DNA of 64,000 nt from Methanosuratincola petrocarbonis (GTDB lineage: Archaea > Thermoproteota > Methanomethylicia > Methanomethylicales > Methanomethylicaceae): NCBI GenBank assembly GCA_030522375.1, contig CP130488.1, forward strand, positions 1,474,195-1,538,194, given 5' to 3'. This document shows, in pieces, positions 31,835-40,593 of the stretch. The stretch's first letter is position 1, and every line of letters starts with the position of its first letter. The notes under the pieces were generated by a model. That model was not told where the DNA came from. It saw nothing but the letters and a program-made list of their open reading frames with translations, and ran no database searches. Made by a program: the position numbers and the translations under genes.

Positions 31835-32892
31835 TTAAGCTTCTTGGGCAGGTACTTGTCGACGATCGCGGTGAGCCCGTGTGCGCTGAACGCCTCGAGC
31901 TCAGCCCTCCTCTTCGTCTTCTTGAACTCCTGGAGCTCGCTCTGCCACTCAAAGTCCCTGTACCTCATGTCCTCCTCGAGCAGCCTGATCCTCTCCTCGT
32001 CCAGTTTCGTGAGCGGGAAAGACGGTAGGCTGAACCTCTTGATGTCCGTCGCCCAGAGCCCGACCCACTTCGCCTTCACAGTCGTGAGCTCCCTGAGGTG
32101 CGCAGCGTTCGCCGACCCCCTGATGATTACCATCGCTATGTGCATCCCCCATGGATCCGCGTCCGTGAGCAGGTACACGGGGAGCCCGAGCTCCTGGTTG
32201 AGCCGCCTGATCAGCAGCCTGGCGAGCCTCGGCGCCTGCCCGGCTGTGTCTATCAGGATTGCATTGAACTTGTCATACACCCGTTCCTCGATGAACCTCC
32301 TGAAGACAGCATTCTTCTCGATCACGAAGACCTTGTCCGCCTTGCACGAGAGGAAGTCCGCCTGCGCGACGGAGAGCCCGACCATGACCCCGTCCGGGTT
32401 GGACCCGAGGTTCACCCTCCTCCCCTTGTGGGTTTCGGGCGTCGTGTACTCTATCTCCAGATCGCCGAAGATGGCGGACCTCTCCTTCGGGAAGATGTTG
32501 AAACCCTCCCGGGGCTCACCAAGCAACGTCTCCAGATCCGTCACGGTGTCGTCCGACTCGGTCTGATCCCTGAACCTTATCCCGTAGTTCAGCGAATGGT
32601 AGTAGAGGTCCCTGAGGGTGCTGCTCTTCTCCTCAGATACGAGCCTCTTTGCGAACGAAGCCACCCAAAGGAGCTGCGTGAGCGACCTGATCTGCTTGAT
32701 GTTCGCCGCGGACCTGAGGGACCTCTGGTTGCCGAGGACGAACTGACCGAGCTCCTCGTCGAAGACGATGTTCGAGGTCGTCCTGCTGGGTATCCTTATC
32801 CTGGGGAACTCTCCCCGCTCGATCTCGGCATAGATCTCGTTCCCGAGCTCACTCAGCTTCGACAAGACTTCTCTGTTCGACTTCCTTAGCAT
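31816..32892 (-). CDS. top6A: DNA topoisomerase VI subunit A
   Basis: The 358-residue protein is a Spo11/TopoVIA homologue. The winged-helix domain carries the catalytic tyrosine in STLRDLYYHS (Tyr97/98), and the Toprim domain has VIEKNAVF and LLTDADPWG, which bind magnesium. It cuts both DNA strands for passage, to relax supercoils and separate daughter chromosomes. The gene overlaps top6B by 44 bases and is the last of the aIF1A-RIO1-Pno1-TopoVI cluster. Its 3' end overlaps the PIN remnant frame by 19 bases. Confidence 0.96.
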   Translation of the reverse strand: MLRKSNREVLSKLSELGNEIYAEIERGEFPRIRIPSRTTSNIVFDEELGQFVLGNQRSLRSAANIKQIRSLTQLLWVASFAKRLVSEEKSSTLRDLYYHSLNYGIRFRDQTESDDTVTDLETLLGEPREGFNIFPKERSAIFGDLEIEYTTPETHKGRRVNLGSNPDGVMVGLSVAQADFLSCKADKVFVIEKNAVFRRFIEERVYDKFNAILIDTAGQAPRLARLLIRRLNQELGLPVYLLTDADPWGMHIAMVIIRGSANAAHLRELTTVKAKWVGLWATDIKRFSLPSFPLTKLDEERIRLLEEDMRYRDFEWQSELQEFKKTKRRAELEAFSAHGLTAIVDKYLPKKLKMIEES

Positions 32893-34393
32893 GTGCCTGC
32901 ACCCTCCTCAGCACCTTCTCGTAGTCCGGGGGCTTCCCGTTCCCTGCCAGCTCAGTCGAGAACTGGGCTATCATCGGCAGGTACTTCTCGAAGACGGAGA
33001 GCCTCCGCTGGACGATGTCTGCCTTCTCCTTCTTGGCGAGGTGGTTCCTGACATCCCTCGCGCAAGTCTTGAGCGCCCACTCGATCTCGTACTCGACCTC
33101 CGGCCTGTCCGCTATGTACTCCTTCCCGACCGTCTTGTAGGGGACCTTCGTCGCGCATATGTGCACGAAGAATGCCAGGGGCATCGAGCTGAGGTCCAGC
33201 CTGTACCTCTGCCAGTTGATCTTCTTGATGACCTTCATCGTCACGTCGCTGTGGAGGTCGTACAGGAGCGGGATCTTGTTCGCGAACCTGAAGACCAGCA
33301 TCTCGTCCGGCGGGGTTATGGGGATGTCCCCTCCGTACGCTATCGCCGCCTCCACTATGAACGGGTACCCTGCGTAGGCCGATGCCCCCCTCTGGGTGAC
33401 CGCCACGTACTCAGGCCTGAACTCCCTGATGATGCCCTTCTTAAGGAGCTCCTCGCCTATGGGAGAAAGGCACTGGGCATCCGGTGGCTGGAAGCCGTCG
33501 TAATCCTTCATCTTGTTGACTAGCCTGAGGAGGTCCTTCGAGTCCAGCGTCCTGGGGTTGGCGTTCTGGCTTATCTTCGCCTCCTTGAGGAAGTTCATCG
33601 CAGTTGCTGCACCGACCCTGTGGAAGTTGTTCACGAGGAAGTCGACCATCGTGCTGCTCCTCGTCGCGTTTATCATCCTGTGGACGATCTCGAGGTCGAC
33701 ACCGTACGGGTGCGGCTTGACCGTCTCCGCGGGCTTCGGCATCTCCTCGGTTATCTTGTCGAACCTGTAGAGCGCGCCGTCCGGGTCGATGAAGAGTATG
33801 TTCGCGTAGGGGAGGAGGATCGAGGTCTGGCGGAAGTACTCGACGACCTTCGGCTTGGCCCTTATGTAGTCCCCCTCGAAGCTGAACTCTATTATTGTGC
33901 CGCGCCACCTGCCGGGGTTAGGGGTCACTTCCTTCCTCCTTATGATAGGCTTGTTCTCCTGGACGTTTATGTTGAGCTCGTAGAAGTACTTCTCGAATCC
34001 CCCTGTGCTGGATAGGACCTTGACCGAGCTGTGGGCGGTTATCTGCCCGTAGAGTACGGCCATCTTGCCCCCGAGCCCGAAGATGCCCCTGCTCTGCCTT
34101 AGCATGTACTTCGAGCCGAAGAGGATCTGCCCGAAGGCGTACGGGACCTGGTCGTAGGGCACGCCGATACCATTGTCCTCAACCCTAATCCTGTAGATGG
34201 AATTCCCTTCGTCGATCAGCTTGGTCCTCACGTCGGGCGGGATGCTGTACTGCTCGCAGGCGTCCAGCGCGTTCTCGACGAGCTCCCTGATTATCGTGTA
34301 GGTCGCCCTGACGGGGTTGTCGAAGCCAGCTATCTCCCTGTTCCTGTAGAAGAAATCAGCCGCAGAGATCGACTGGAACTTCTCCCTAGACAC
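32849..34393 (-). CDS. top6B: DNA topoisomerase VI subunit B
   Basis: The 514-residue protein is the GHKL ATPase subunit. RELVENALDACEQ (about residue 35), VEDNGIGVP (about 73) and SRGIFGLGGKMAVLYG (about 105) build the ATP site. A H2TH segment and the transducer domain follow, with the C-terminal helices that contact subunit A. Its length is near the usual 530. It starts 3 bases after pno1 ends. ATP binding closes the gate that captures a second DNA duplex. Confidence 0.96.
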   Translation of the reverse strand: MSREKFQSISAADFFYRNREIAGFDNPVRATYTIIRELVENALDACEQYSIPPDVRTKLIDEGNSIYRIRVEDNGIGVPYDQVPYAFGQILFGSKYMLRQSRGIFGLGGKMAVLYGQITAHSSVKVLSSTGGFEKYFYELNINVQENKPIIRRKEVTPNPGRWRGTIIEFSFEGDYIRAKPKVVEYFRQTSILLPYANILFIDPDGALYRFDKITEEMPKPAETVKPHPYGVDLEIVHRMINATRSSTMVDFLVNNFHRVGAATAMNFLKEAKISQNANPRTLDSKDLLRLVNKMKDYDGFQPPDAQCLSPIGEELLKKGIIREFRPEYVAVTQRGASAYAGYPFIVEAAIAYGGDIPITPPDEMLVFRFANKIPLLYDLHSDVTMKVIKKINWQRYRLDLSSMPLAFFVHICATKVPYKTVGKEYIADRPEVEYEIEWALKTCARDVRNHLAKKEKADIVQRRLSVFEKYLPMIAQFSTELAGNGKPPDYEKVLRRVQAHAKEVEQRSLVEAE

Positions 34394-34396
34394 CCC

Positions 34397-35062
34397 TCAG
34401 CCTCCCTTCCAACCTTCTCCTTCTCCTCCTACCTGATCCCCTTCCGCGGTCTCGTCCTCCCCCTTCTCGAACCCCTCCTTGAGCTCCGGTCTCTCCTCCC
34501 AGAGCGAGAGCCTCTTCTTCTTGAGCTCTAGGTGTGCGCTGTTCAGGTACTTATAGACCGCACCGTGCATCGCGCCCTTCACGAGCATGGCTACCGCCTC
34601 CTTCGCCACGAGTATCTCGTCGTACTCCCCGATCACAGAGACTGTGTGGCCGTAGACGGAGACCGCAGTGCCCGTGAGCTTCTCTATGATCCTCCTGGTC
34701 TTTCCTTTCTCGCCTATGATCCTGCCCTTGACCCTGAGGAGCTGGTTCCTCGAGTCCCCCAGGGCTTCCTTAAGATCGATGACCTCGATGATCTGCCCGT
34801 CTGTGAAGAGCCTGAAAGCGCGCTGCGGGCTGAAGCCCCTACCGATCGCTGTGATTATGTCCCTCGCCTTGAGGATCCCGGAGGGGTCGCCCTTGCCCGC
34901 CTCCGCCTCGATAACCACCTCGCCGCTCTTCCCGTCCACGGTGATCTTCGTGCCCGTGCCCCTCTCAACCTCTGCCTTCGTACCGCCGCTCTCCCCTATG
35001 AGGACCCCTGTCCTCTCGACGGGTATCTTCATGTATATCCTGCTCATTGCCGTTTCAGCCAT
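34397..35062 (-). CDS. pno1: KH-domain ribosome assembly protein (Pno1/Dim2-like)
   Basis: The 221-residue protein has two KH domains. The first has IGESGGTKAEVE at about residues 22-33. The second has a GxxG loop in GRIIGEKGKTRRIIE near 115. A conserved middle has FSPQRAFRLF. The final 35 residues are an acidic Glu/Gly tail. Archaeal Pno1 acts in small-subunit rRNA maturation, and the neighbour RIO1 works in the same process. Its start overlaps the rio1 end by 19 bases. A 55-bp internal piece (34553-34607) is copied at 29369-29423. Confidence 0.92.
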   Translation of the reverse strand: MAETAMSRIYMKIPVERTGVLIGESGGTKAEVERGTGTKITVDGKSGEVVIEAEAGKGDPSGILKARDIITAIGRGFSPQRAFRLFTDGQIIEVIDLKEALGDSRNQLLRVKGRIIGEKGKTRRIIEKLTGTAVSVYGHTVSVIGEYDEILVAKEAVAMLVKGAMHGAVYKYLNSAHLELKKKRLSLWEERPELKEGFEKGEDETAEGDQVGGEGEGWKGG

Positions 35063-35826
35063 TTTATGACACTCTCCGGGTCAGGTGGGTTCAGACCCTT
35101 CTTCTCAAAGAATCTTATAAGATTTGCAACGTCCCTGCTCAGGAAGAAGTCCGCCATGGGGTGTGTCCTCAGCACTGCCTGGCCGAGGTCGATGAAGTAT
35201 ATCTTCCCTTCGTGGACCATGATGTTGTACTCGCTGAGGTCCGCGTGCACAAGCCCTGCGTCCCTGTAAAGCCTCTCGAGCATCCCCATCGTGTCCTCGT
35301 AAATCCTGCTGGTGATCCCGTCGCCGCTGAGGTTCTTAAGCATCGGCGCGGGCTCGCCCTCCTTACCGATGAACTCCATCACGAGTATGTTCTGGGAGAC
35401 GTGGATGGGTTTTGGGACCCTCACCCCTGCGCCGTAGGCTTGGGACAGGTTCTTGAACTCCTTCTGCGCCCAGGTGTAGATCAGCTTCCTGTAGTCACTG
35501 CTATCCTTGAACCTCGGGTCGCCTTGGATGTACTGCCTTATGGACTTCTTGAACTCCATCGACGACGTCAGGTAAATCTTCACAGCAAGGTCTTCGCCCG
35601 ACTTGGTCTTGGCCCAGTAGATCCTCGATTCCTTCCCTGCCTTGACTGCGCCGAAGACCCTGTCGATCGGTCCGTTGTTTATCATCTGGTAAAGGGCCAT
35701 GACGGTCTTTACGTCGAAGACTTCCTCGACCGTCTTGAAGAGGTCCTCGTCCTTCGTCCTCTTCGACCTGATCCGGTCTACCCTGAGCTCCTCCCTTCTC
35801 GCAAGTGCGTCGTAATCCTCGCCCAA
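35044..35826 (-). CDS. rio1: RIO1-type serine/threonine protein kinase
   Basis: The 260-residue protein is an atypical kinase. The ATP-binding AVKIYLTSSMEFK (about residues 80-92) has the RIO1-specific spacing, LVHADLSEYNI holds the catalytic Asp and Asn, and YFIDLGQAV the metal-binding Asp. RIO1 is needed for late 40S/30S maturation. It overlaps pno1 and lies 74 bases after aIF1A, a conserved archaeal arrangement. Confidence 0.96.
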   Translation of the reverse strand: MGEDYDALARREELRVDRIRSKRTKDEDLFKTVEEVFDVKTVMALYQMINNGPIDRVFGAVKAGKESRIYWAKTKSGEDLAVKIYLTSSMEFKKSIRQYIQGDPRFKDSSDYRKLIYTWAQKEFKNLSQAYGAGVRVPKPIHVSQNILVMEFIGKEGEPAPMLKNLSGDGITSRIYEDTMGMLERLYRDAGLVHADLSEYNIMVHEGKIYFIDLGQAVLRTHPMADFFLSRDVANLIRFFEKKGLNPPDPESVIKWLKRQ

Positions 35827-35900
35827 AAATATCGCCTAAAAACCATTAGATAATTGATGCCGCTAATGATAAAAGGCTTTCTAAGAGCTTGGGTGGCATG

Positions 35901-36200
35901 TCAGACGAGCATGTCCAGATATCCCCTGGCCTTCAGCTCTCTCATGTCACCGCGGTCGTACCTCCATACTATGTCCCCCTTCTGGTCTGACTGGAAGTCC
36001 CAGGGGGCAACCAAAACCACGTCGTTGAGCCTGAGCCATATCTTCTTCTTCATCTTTCCAGGGATCCTGCAGATCCTCGTCTTCCCGTCTGAACACTTTA
36101 CCTTTACCCTGTCGAAACCCAGCAGCTGGGTGACGATTCCTACCAGTTCCCCCTCCGATGGCAGCGTTAGGCTGCGTGAGGGGGCTTCTCTATCCGACAT
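35901..36200 (-). CDS. eif1A: Translation initiation factor aIF1A
   Basis: The 99-residue protein is an OB-fold S1-like factor. It has GELVGIVTQLLGFDRVKVKC and DGKTRICRIPGKMKKKIWLR, the core of aIF1A, followed by DVVLVAPWDFQSDQKGDIVW. It binds the A site of the small ribosomal subunit during initiation. A TTTAATATTG box about 40 bases upstream is the likely promoter for the whole cluster that ends with TopoVIA. Confidence 0.96.
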   Translation of the reverse strand: MSDREAPSRSLTLPSEGELVGIVTQLLGFDRVKVKCSDGKTRICRIPGKMKKKIWLRLNDVVLVAPWDFQSDQKGDIVWRYDRGDMRELKARGYLDMLV

Positions 36201-36301
36201 TAATGCACCTTCTTTGATCGTAGAATGGGGCAGTCAATATTAAATTTTGTTCTAAACCAAAATTCGCACATAACAAAAATGCATGAACAATTCGATTTAA
36301 C

Positions 36302-36460
36302 ATGACAATAGCTTATTGCCAGCCTTGTAGAGTAGCCCCTGGGATGGGGCTTTTCCTTCAGGTTGAAAGACGGGTCTATTGGTGCCCTATCTGCAAGGTG
36401 GAAGTTGGGGACGAGTGGTGCAGAAACGGTCATCTATTGAAGTGGGAGGGGATGGCATAA
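36302..36460 (+). CDS. 52-aa zinc-ribbon protein
   Basis: An ATG at 36302 opens a 52-codon frame with two CxxC knuckles (Cys6/Cys9 and Cys28/Cys31) and a later Cys40 and His44. The knuckle spacing suits a zinc ribbon. The next small gene begins four bases after the stop, so they look like an operon. Codon choice resembles a real gene (WCPICKVEVGDEWCRNGH). Function unknown; such proteins often bind RNA, DNA or a protein partner. Confidence 0.6.
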   Translation: MTIAYCQPCRVAPGMGLFLQVERRVYWCPICKVEVGDEWCRNGHLLKWEGMA

Positions 36461-36463
36461 GAA

Positions 36464-36670
36464 TTGTCTGAACCAGTGACTCCGATAGTCTTGACGGTGT
36501 TTGTGCTCGACCGAAACGTCCTGTACTTGTATATCCTCGTAGTAAGCATTTTGGGGGCGGCTCTGTTGTACGGCCTCTACCTGGGTAAGGATTACCAGAC
36601 CTTCTCGAGCGCGATAATCACTGCTCTGATTACAATAGCGGGCTTTGCGATTGGTGTTAACTCGAAATGA
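36464..36670 (+). CDS. 68-aa two-segment membrane protein
   Basis: A TTG start four bases after the zinc-ribbon gene gives a 68-residue protein with two hydrophobic segments (about residues 19-39 and 47-64) joined by GLYLGKDYQT. No family was recognised. The close link with the zinc-ribbon gene is the main support. Bases 36671-36925 that follow hold no gene that I can see, only the promoter region of a tRNA. Confidence 0.5.
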   Translation: MSEPVTPIVLTVFVLDRNVLYLYILVVSILGAALLYGLYLGKDYQTFSSAIITALITIAGFAIGVNSK

Positions 36671-36925
36671 CCGGAAAAAAATTGAATTATCGTTGATAGC
36701 CGGATTGACCGAAAAATTGCGGCCGATCTCGGAAAAAATGCGTCTTGATTTGTGGCATGCCCTTCTATCGCATCTGCCATTGTTAGGCGACTGCTTTCCG
36801 CTTTCGATTCAACTTCCTATGTAATGATGTCCTGTTCTGGACACAACCCATCCCTTTTCTGGGTGGTCGCAGATTTCCATCGGATCCCGCAACCCTTAAT
36901 TCTACCCCGGCTTAAACCCTTAAAG

Positions 36926-37001
36926 GGGCCCGTGGCCTAGTCCGGATTATGGCGGTGGCCTTCGGAGCCACAGGACCTGGGTTCGAATCCCAGCGGGCCC
37001 G
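36926..37001 (+). tRNA. tRNA-Arg (anticodon UCG)
   Basis: The cloverleaf has acceptor GGGCCCG/CGGGCCC, anticodon stem GTGGC/GCCAC with loop CTTCGGA, and T arm CTGGG-TTCGAAT-CCCAG. The discriminator is G and CCA is encoded at 37002-37004. No intron is needed. Confidence 0.94.
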
Positions 37002-37143
37002 CCATAAGTCCAGTTCTAAAGTTGATTCATTCTATGATCATAAGCGATCACCGATATGGATGTTTCTAAAACATTATCCTGAGCACTCAGAAAGGCTCTA
37101 GTTTAGCTATGATTTTAAAACATTAAAAACCATTTTAACTACA

Positions 37144-38136
37144 ATGCCTATGTCCGGTCTAAGACATATGCCCTTCCAAAAAAAAGAGAATGAAAATAGA
37201 TCCTCGTCTTCCATTAGGGTATTTTGCAGTTCTCTCTTCTCCGATGCAAATTCTGAAGGAACATTTGCGGTAAGCATTCGTAGGATCGCTGTTTTATACC
37301 TCCTTTTTTTGGCTGTAGTGCCTTCCTTATCGTTTGCATGTGCAGACTCTACCCTCTTCAGCCTAAATAGCCAGAACGTATGCTACGAGGTCTGGGGCGG
37401 CTTCAACGGCGATGCAGTAGGAGCTTCCTACTACGACAACTCCAGCGCCAAGTTCATCATGTGGATAAACGACACCTCTGGGTCCTGGGGCCTAAGCAAA
37501 CTTTCTAGGGGACTGATGCCACACTACTGGGGCCTGAGGTATGGATTGCTCGATCAGGAGTTTGAAATCAAAAAGGGGTTCCCGACCCAAGACCTTATCT
37601 TGGAGATCGACCTAAAGCTGGTGGATTACATGCCATACGACCCGGGCAACTCCTCGACCAACGTCGCGATCGTGCTCTTCTTCGAGAGTCTGGATCCCGA
37701 AGTGAACTACCAGGTGAAGTGCTATCAGACCGAGCTCCAGTTCTTCAGCTATTATGGCGATGCGGTTTGCGCAAACATGGTGTCCTATTTTGAGTGGAGA
37801 AACGATTCTGTTGCACAGTTCAAGCTCGCAGATAACCTGAAGCTGGGCGTTTACAAGCATTATTCAATAAAGCTCAATGACTATATAGATCAGATGATGA
37901 ACTACTACAAGCTGGACCATGTGAAGCTGAAACATGTAGAGATCTTCACCGAGGCATACAAGGGCTACTGCAGGTTCGAGGTCTACCAGGCAAAGATGAA
38001 TATGGTTCAGAGACCAGCGTCGCCCTCAACGTTGTGGTCGATAATTCTTGCTCTCTTGATCCTTGTCTTGTGTGCCATTGCATTATTACTTTTTGTCCGA
38101 CGGAAAAGGTTTAGGTGTTTCGAAAGAAGCTGCTGA
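37144..38136 (+). CDS. Secreted or surface protein with C-terminal membrane anchor
   Basis: The 330-residue product has a hydrophobic signal-like stretch, IAVLYLLFLAVVPSLSFACA, near residues 48-67 and a second hydrophobic segment at about 300-320 followed by basic residues (RRKRFR). The part between is rich in aromatic residues and has several N-x-S/T sites, as in a glycosylated outer-surface domain. A cysteine after the signal might be a lipid site. The 45-residue N-terminal lead is longer than usual, so the real start may be later. No family was recognised. Confidence 0.6.
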   Translation: MPMSGLRHMPFQKKENENRSSSSIRVFCSSLFSDANSEGTFAVSIRRIAVLYLLFLAVVPSLSFACADSTLFSLNSQNVCYEVWGGFNGDAVGASYYDNSSAKFIMWINDTSGSWGLSKLSRGLMPHYWGLRYGLLDQEFEIKKGFPTQDLILEIDLKLVDYMPYDPGNSSTNVAIVLFFESLDPEVNYQVKCYQTELQFFSYYGDAVCANMVSYFEWRNDSVAQFKLADNLKLGVYKHYSIKLNDYIDQMMNYYKLDHVKLKHVEIFTEAYKGYCRFEVYQAKMNMVQRPASPSTLWSIILALLILVLCAIALLLFVRRKRFRCFERSC

Positions 38137-38245
38137 TCAGGAAAATGGCGGCTGTTGAAGCCTTTATTTTGATTTAACATCAGTAAATGTATGCTTGTGA
38201 TACAAATAGACAAATCTTAAATCCGATTAAGTAGTAGATTTTATT

Positions 38246-39037
38246 GTGAGCTACGAATTCGATCTGTCCCGTATGCTGGTCCTGCCAGGCAAGAAACTCT
38301 TCGGGATACGGTTCAACCTCAAGGTTGACCCCGGGGCGCTTTCTGCGATCGTCCAAATTGCCCTGAAGTACAATGTGATGCCGCTCTACTTCGCTTCTTC
38401 CCCATCGACCATTACAACAGAGATCCCTGTCCTGGCTTTGCTCGACGTGACCTGCTCCACAGTCCCGATCGAAGGAATAGTTAGCGAACTCGAGTCCACA
38501 GGGGCGGTCGGAGGCATAAGAATTATCGAGCCCATCACTGAAGGGCTTGTCATCGACAATTTGTCCCATCCTCTGACGGCAGGGGGCGACAGGGCGATAA
38601 TCCTCAGAGCAGCCGGATACAGGCGGCTCATCAGGGGGATAAAGGAGCAGTTCGGATCCGGCGGCGAGGCCTTCCTGTACTACGAGGGGCTTGAATTGGG
38701 CAAAGGGTTCGGGAAGCTGCACAGATCAGCCGCTGAAGCGGTCGGGCTGAAGGACCCAGTAGAGATCTACCGCCGCATCAGCACCGCCGCATTCCAGTGG
38801 GCGGGGTTCGGCAGGATCGAGGTGATCCACCTCGGGGACTCGGGCGGGAAGATCGCGGTCTACGACTCCTTCGAGTGCAATGGTGCAAAAGTGACCGGGC
38901 AGCCATACGGGGCCATGGTGAGGGGGATGAACGCCGGTGTCTTCGCGGAGGTCTTCGGGAAGCCCTTCCAGGTCGAAGAGACCGAGTGCATCGCGAAGGG
39001 CAACAAGAGGTGCGTCTTCGAGATCAGGCAAAAATGA
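38246..39037 (+). CDS. V4R-domain protein
   Basis: The last half of this 263-residue protein matches the V4R (4-vinyl reductase) ligand-binding domain: YYEGLELGKGFG, a middle helical part, then GMNAGVFAEVFGKPFQVEETECIAKG and CVFEIR at the very end, with the paired cysteines typical of the family. The first 110 residues have an alternating beta/alpha pattern suggesting a small ligand-sensing domain. Such proteins act as sensors or as chaperones for hydrophobic ligands. It stands alone, and a GTG at 38246 is the start. Confidence 0.75.
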   Translation: MSYEFDLSRMLVLPGKKLFGIRFNLKVDPGALSAIVQIALKYNVMPLYFASSPSTITTEIPVLALLDVTCSTVPIEGIVSELESTGAVGGIRIIEPITEGLVIDNLSHPLTAGGDRAIILRAAGYRRLIRGIKEQFGSGGEAFLYYEGLELGKGFGKLHRSAAEAVGLKDPVEIYRRISTAAFQWAGFGRIEVIHLGDSGGKIAVYDSFECNGAKVTGQPYGAMVRGMNAGVFAEVFGKPFQVEETECIAKGNKRCVFEIRQK

Positions 39038-39126
39038 CTCGGCAAAACCTTCGTTCTGGGCTGAGGAGCTAAAAAAATTAATTGTTTTTTAAAGTAAAAC
39101 TGAATAAAAAAATCATAGTTTTAAGG

Positions 39127-39363
39127 TTACTTTGCCTGCTTGACTATGTGTTCTTTAACCAACGAGCAGTATTGGCAGGTCCTTATCTTCTCCATTTCCC
39201 AAGCCATCTTTGATTGTTCGTCGCCAAAAGCTGAGCAATCCATTCTTTCAGAAGCATCCGTTTTGCTTGTCGATATATCGAAAGACGTTCCGAACTGTAA
39301 GCGTGAAATCCGAGGGGCGCCAATCTTCAGCCTCTTCCACCAGAGCACATTCAACCACTCCAC
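39127..39363 (-). CDS. Possible small cysteine-containing protein
   Basis: A minus-strand frame of up to 78 codons (GTG start), or 38 from the ATG at 39243, ends in RTCQYCSLVKEHIVKQ. The CxxC and the basic helical end look protein-like, and the gap between neighbouring genes (39038-39505) otherwise holds nothing I can name. A plus-strand frame over the same bases is an alternative. Support is weak. Confidence 0.3.
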   Translation of the reverse strand: MEWLNVLWWKRLKIGAPRISRLQFGTSFDISTSKTDASERMDCSAFGDEQSKMAWEMEKIRTCQYCSLVKEHIVKQAK

Positions 39364-39476
39364 TCAATATTAAAATCTCTATTTTACTACTAAAAAAGAC
39401 ATACTCTTATAAACTTTTGGTTTGAGTTGCCATATTCTAGTTTTAATGGCATGTTATATGTCTTAATGACAAAATA

Positions 39477-39484
39477 CTTATATA
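39477..39484 (+). promoter_or_regulatory. TATA box for the ArsR-like regulator
   Basis: CTTATATA is centred 25 bases before the ATG at 39506, the expected distance for a leaderless archaeal mRNA, and fixes that start. Confidence 0.6.
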
Positions 39485-39505
39485 GGAACTCAGACTTTGA
39501 TTTTA

Positions 39506-40126
39506 ATGTGGAAATATATCATGAAATCAATAATGACAGTCAGCGATCCAGAAGCGTTCCAGCTAATGGCAGACGACACGAGACGGAAGATAATCCATAT
39601 GCTAAGGGCGAAGGAGATGACCGTGAGTCAGCTTTCAGGAGAACTTGGTCTCACGCCACAGGCGGTCTATCACCACATAAAGAAATTGCTCAAGGCTGGG
39701 CTGGTAGAGGTTGCAAGAGAAGAACGGGTTGAACACCTTATAGAGAGCTACTACAGGGCCGCCGCTGAGGCATTCCTGTTCCATATGGGCGAGGCTTCCA
39801 TAGGGCAGAAATACGCGGCTGAAGAGCTGCAAGCTGCCATCAAGGGGCTAAAGGAATTAGGATTCGAGATAGATGAAGAACAAGGAAAGATGGCTAGGCT
39901 CATCGAATTGCAGGCGAAGCTTGCGAAGTGTTGCGGCTCCGGAAAGTATGACTCGGAGGTCTCGAAGCTTCAGAGCGCTGGCTTCATGACAAAACAGACC
40001 ATTCTGGAGTACGCCCGACTGTTGTCGCTGTCAGACGAGGAGTATGAGGAATTCCAGAGGCTCCAAAGGGAGTATCGCGGGGCGCTAAAGTCACTGCTGA
40101 AAAGAGGGTCTACGACCACTGTTTAG
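39506..40126 (+). CDS. ArsR-like winged-helix regulator
   Basis: The 206-residue protein has a winged helix at about residues 15-75: DTRRKIIHMLRAKEMTVSQL, then the recognition helix GLTPQAVYHHIKKLLKAGLV. The remaining 130 residues are helical and include a Cys-Cys pair (AKCCGSG) near residue 140, a possible metal or redox site. It precedes an ABC exporter on the same strand by 467 bases. Control of that exporter is the natural guess. Confidence 0.72.
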   Translation: MWKYIMKSIMTVSDPEAFQLMADDTRRKIIHMLRAKEMTVSQLSGELGLTPQAVYHHIKKLLKAGLVEVAREERVEHLIESYYRAAAEAFLFHMGEASIGQKYAAEELQAAIKGLKELGFEIDEEQGKMARLIELQAKLAKCCGSGKYDSEVSKLQSAGFMTKQTILEYARLLSLSDEEYEEFQRLQREYRGALKSLLKRGSTTTV

Positions 40127-40593
40127 CGCCTAATCGAAGTTTTTTCAATCCTTCTCCTTAAGCACTGCTGTCTTCTTTAGCGCTTTCTCCAGATTTTTGC
40201 ATTGTTTGGTTCCATTGATCGTGACCTCCATGGCGCTCAATGATGTTTCATGGCTTGTGAACCCCTCGCTTTTGGAAATACACGATAATGGCTACGAGCG
40301 CAACGGTCAGGTGTCCAAAGCAAGTCTTATTGCCTGGGTTCAAATGCAGATATGCTGGTTTTCCGTCCATTCGTTAGCCCGCTTAAGTTAACACGTTAAG
40401 TATTATCGGACTTCATTGGCGCAAAGATATGCTTGCAACTCTTGGAAAGCTCGATATAAATAAAGCCGAAAAATTGGAAGTGCTTTGCTTTTTGTAAGAA
40501 GAATTTTGGTGTTTAGAAACCAAAAGTCTTTTTTAAATAAAAAGCATTTTATATTCCGAAATCTAATTTTCAGATAAACGGTGAACTTAGTAT
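40127..40593. other. 467-bp gap with no convincing gene
   Basis: Nothing here is supported as a gene. On the minus strand, two short frames between about 40391 and 40140 (one ending in a 28-residue MEVTINGTKQCKNLEKALKK piece) look faintly protein-like and may be a decayed small gene. The last 100 bases are AT-rich and include the probable promoter of the ABC exporter. Confidence 0.4.

Noticed and set aside
40197..40391. A 64-codon plus-strand frame before the ABC exporter
   Set aside because: No motif, no good start signal and unbalanced composition. Minus-strand frames in the same place look as likely, so nothing is called.
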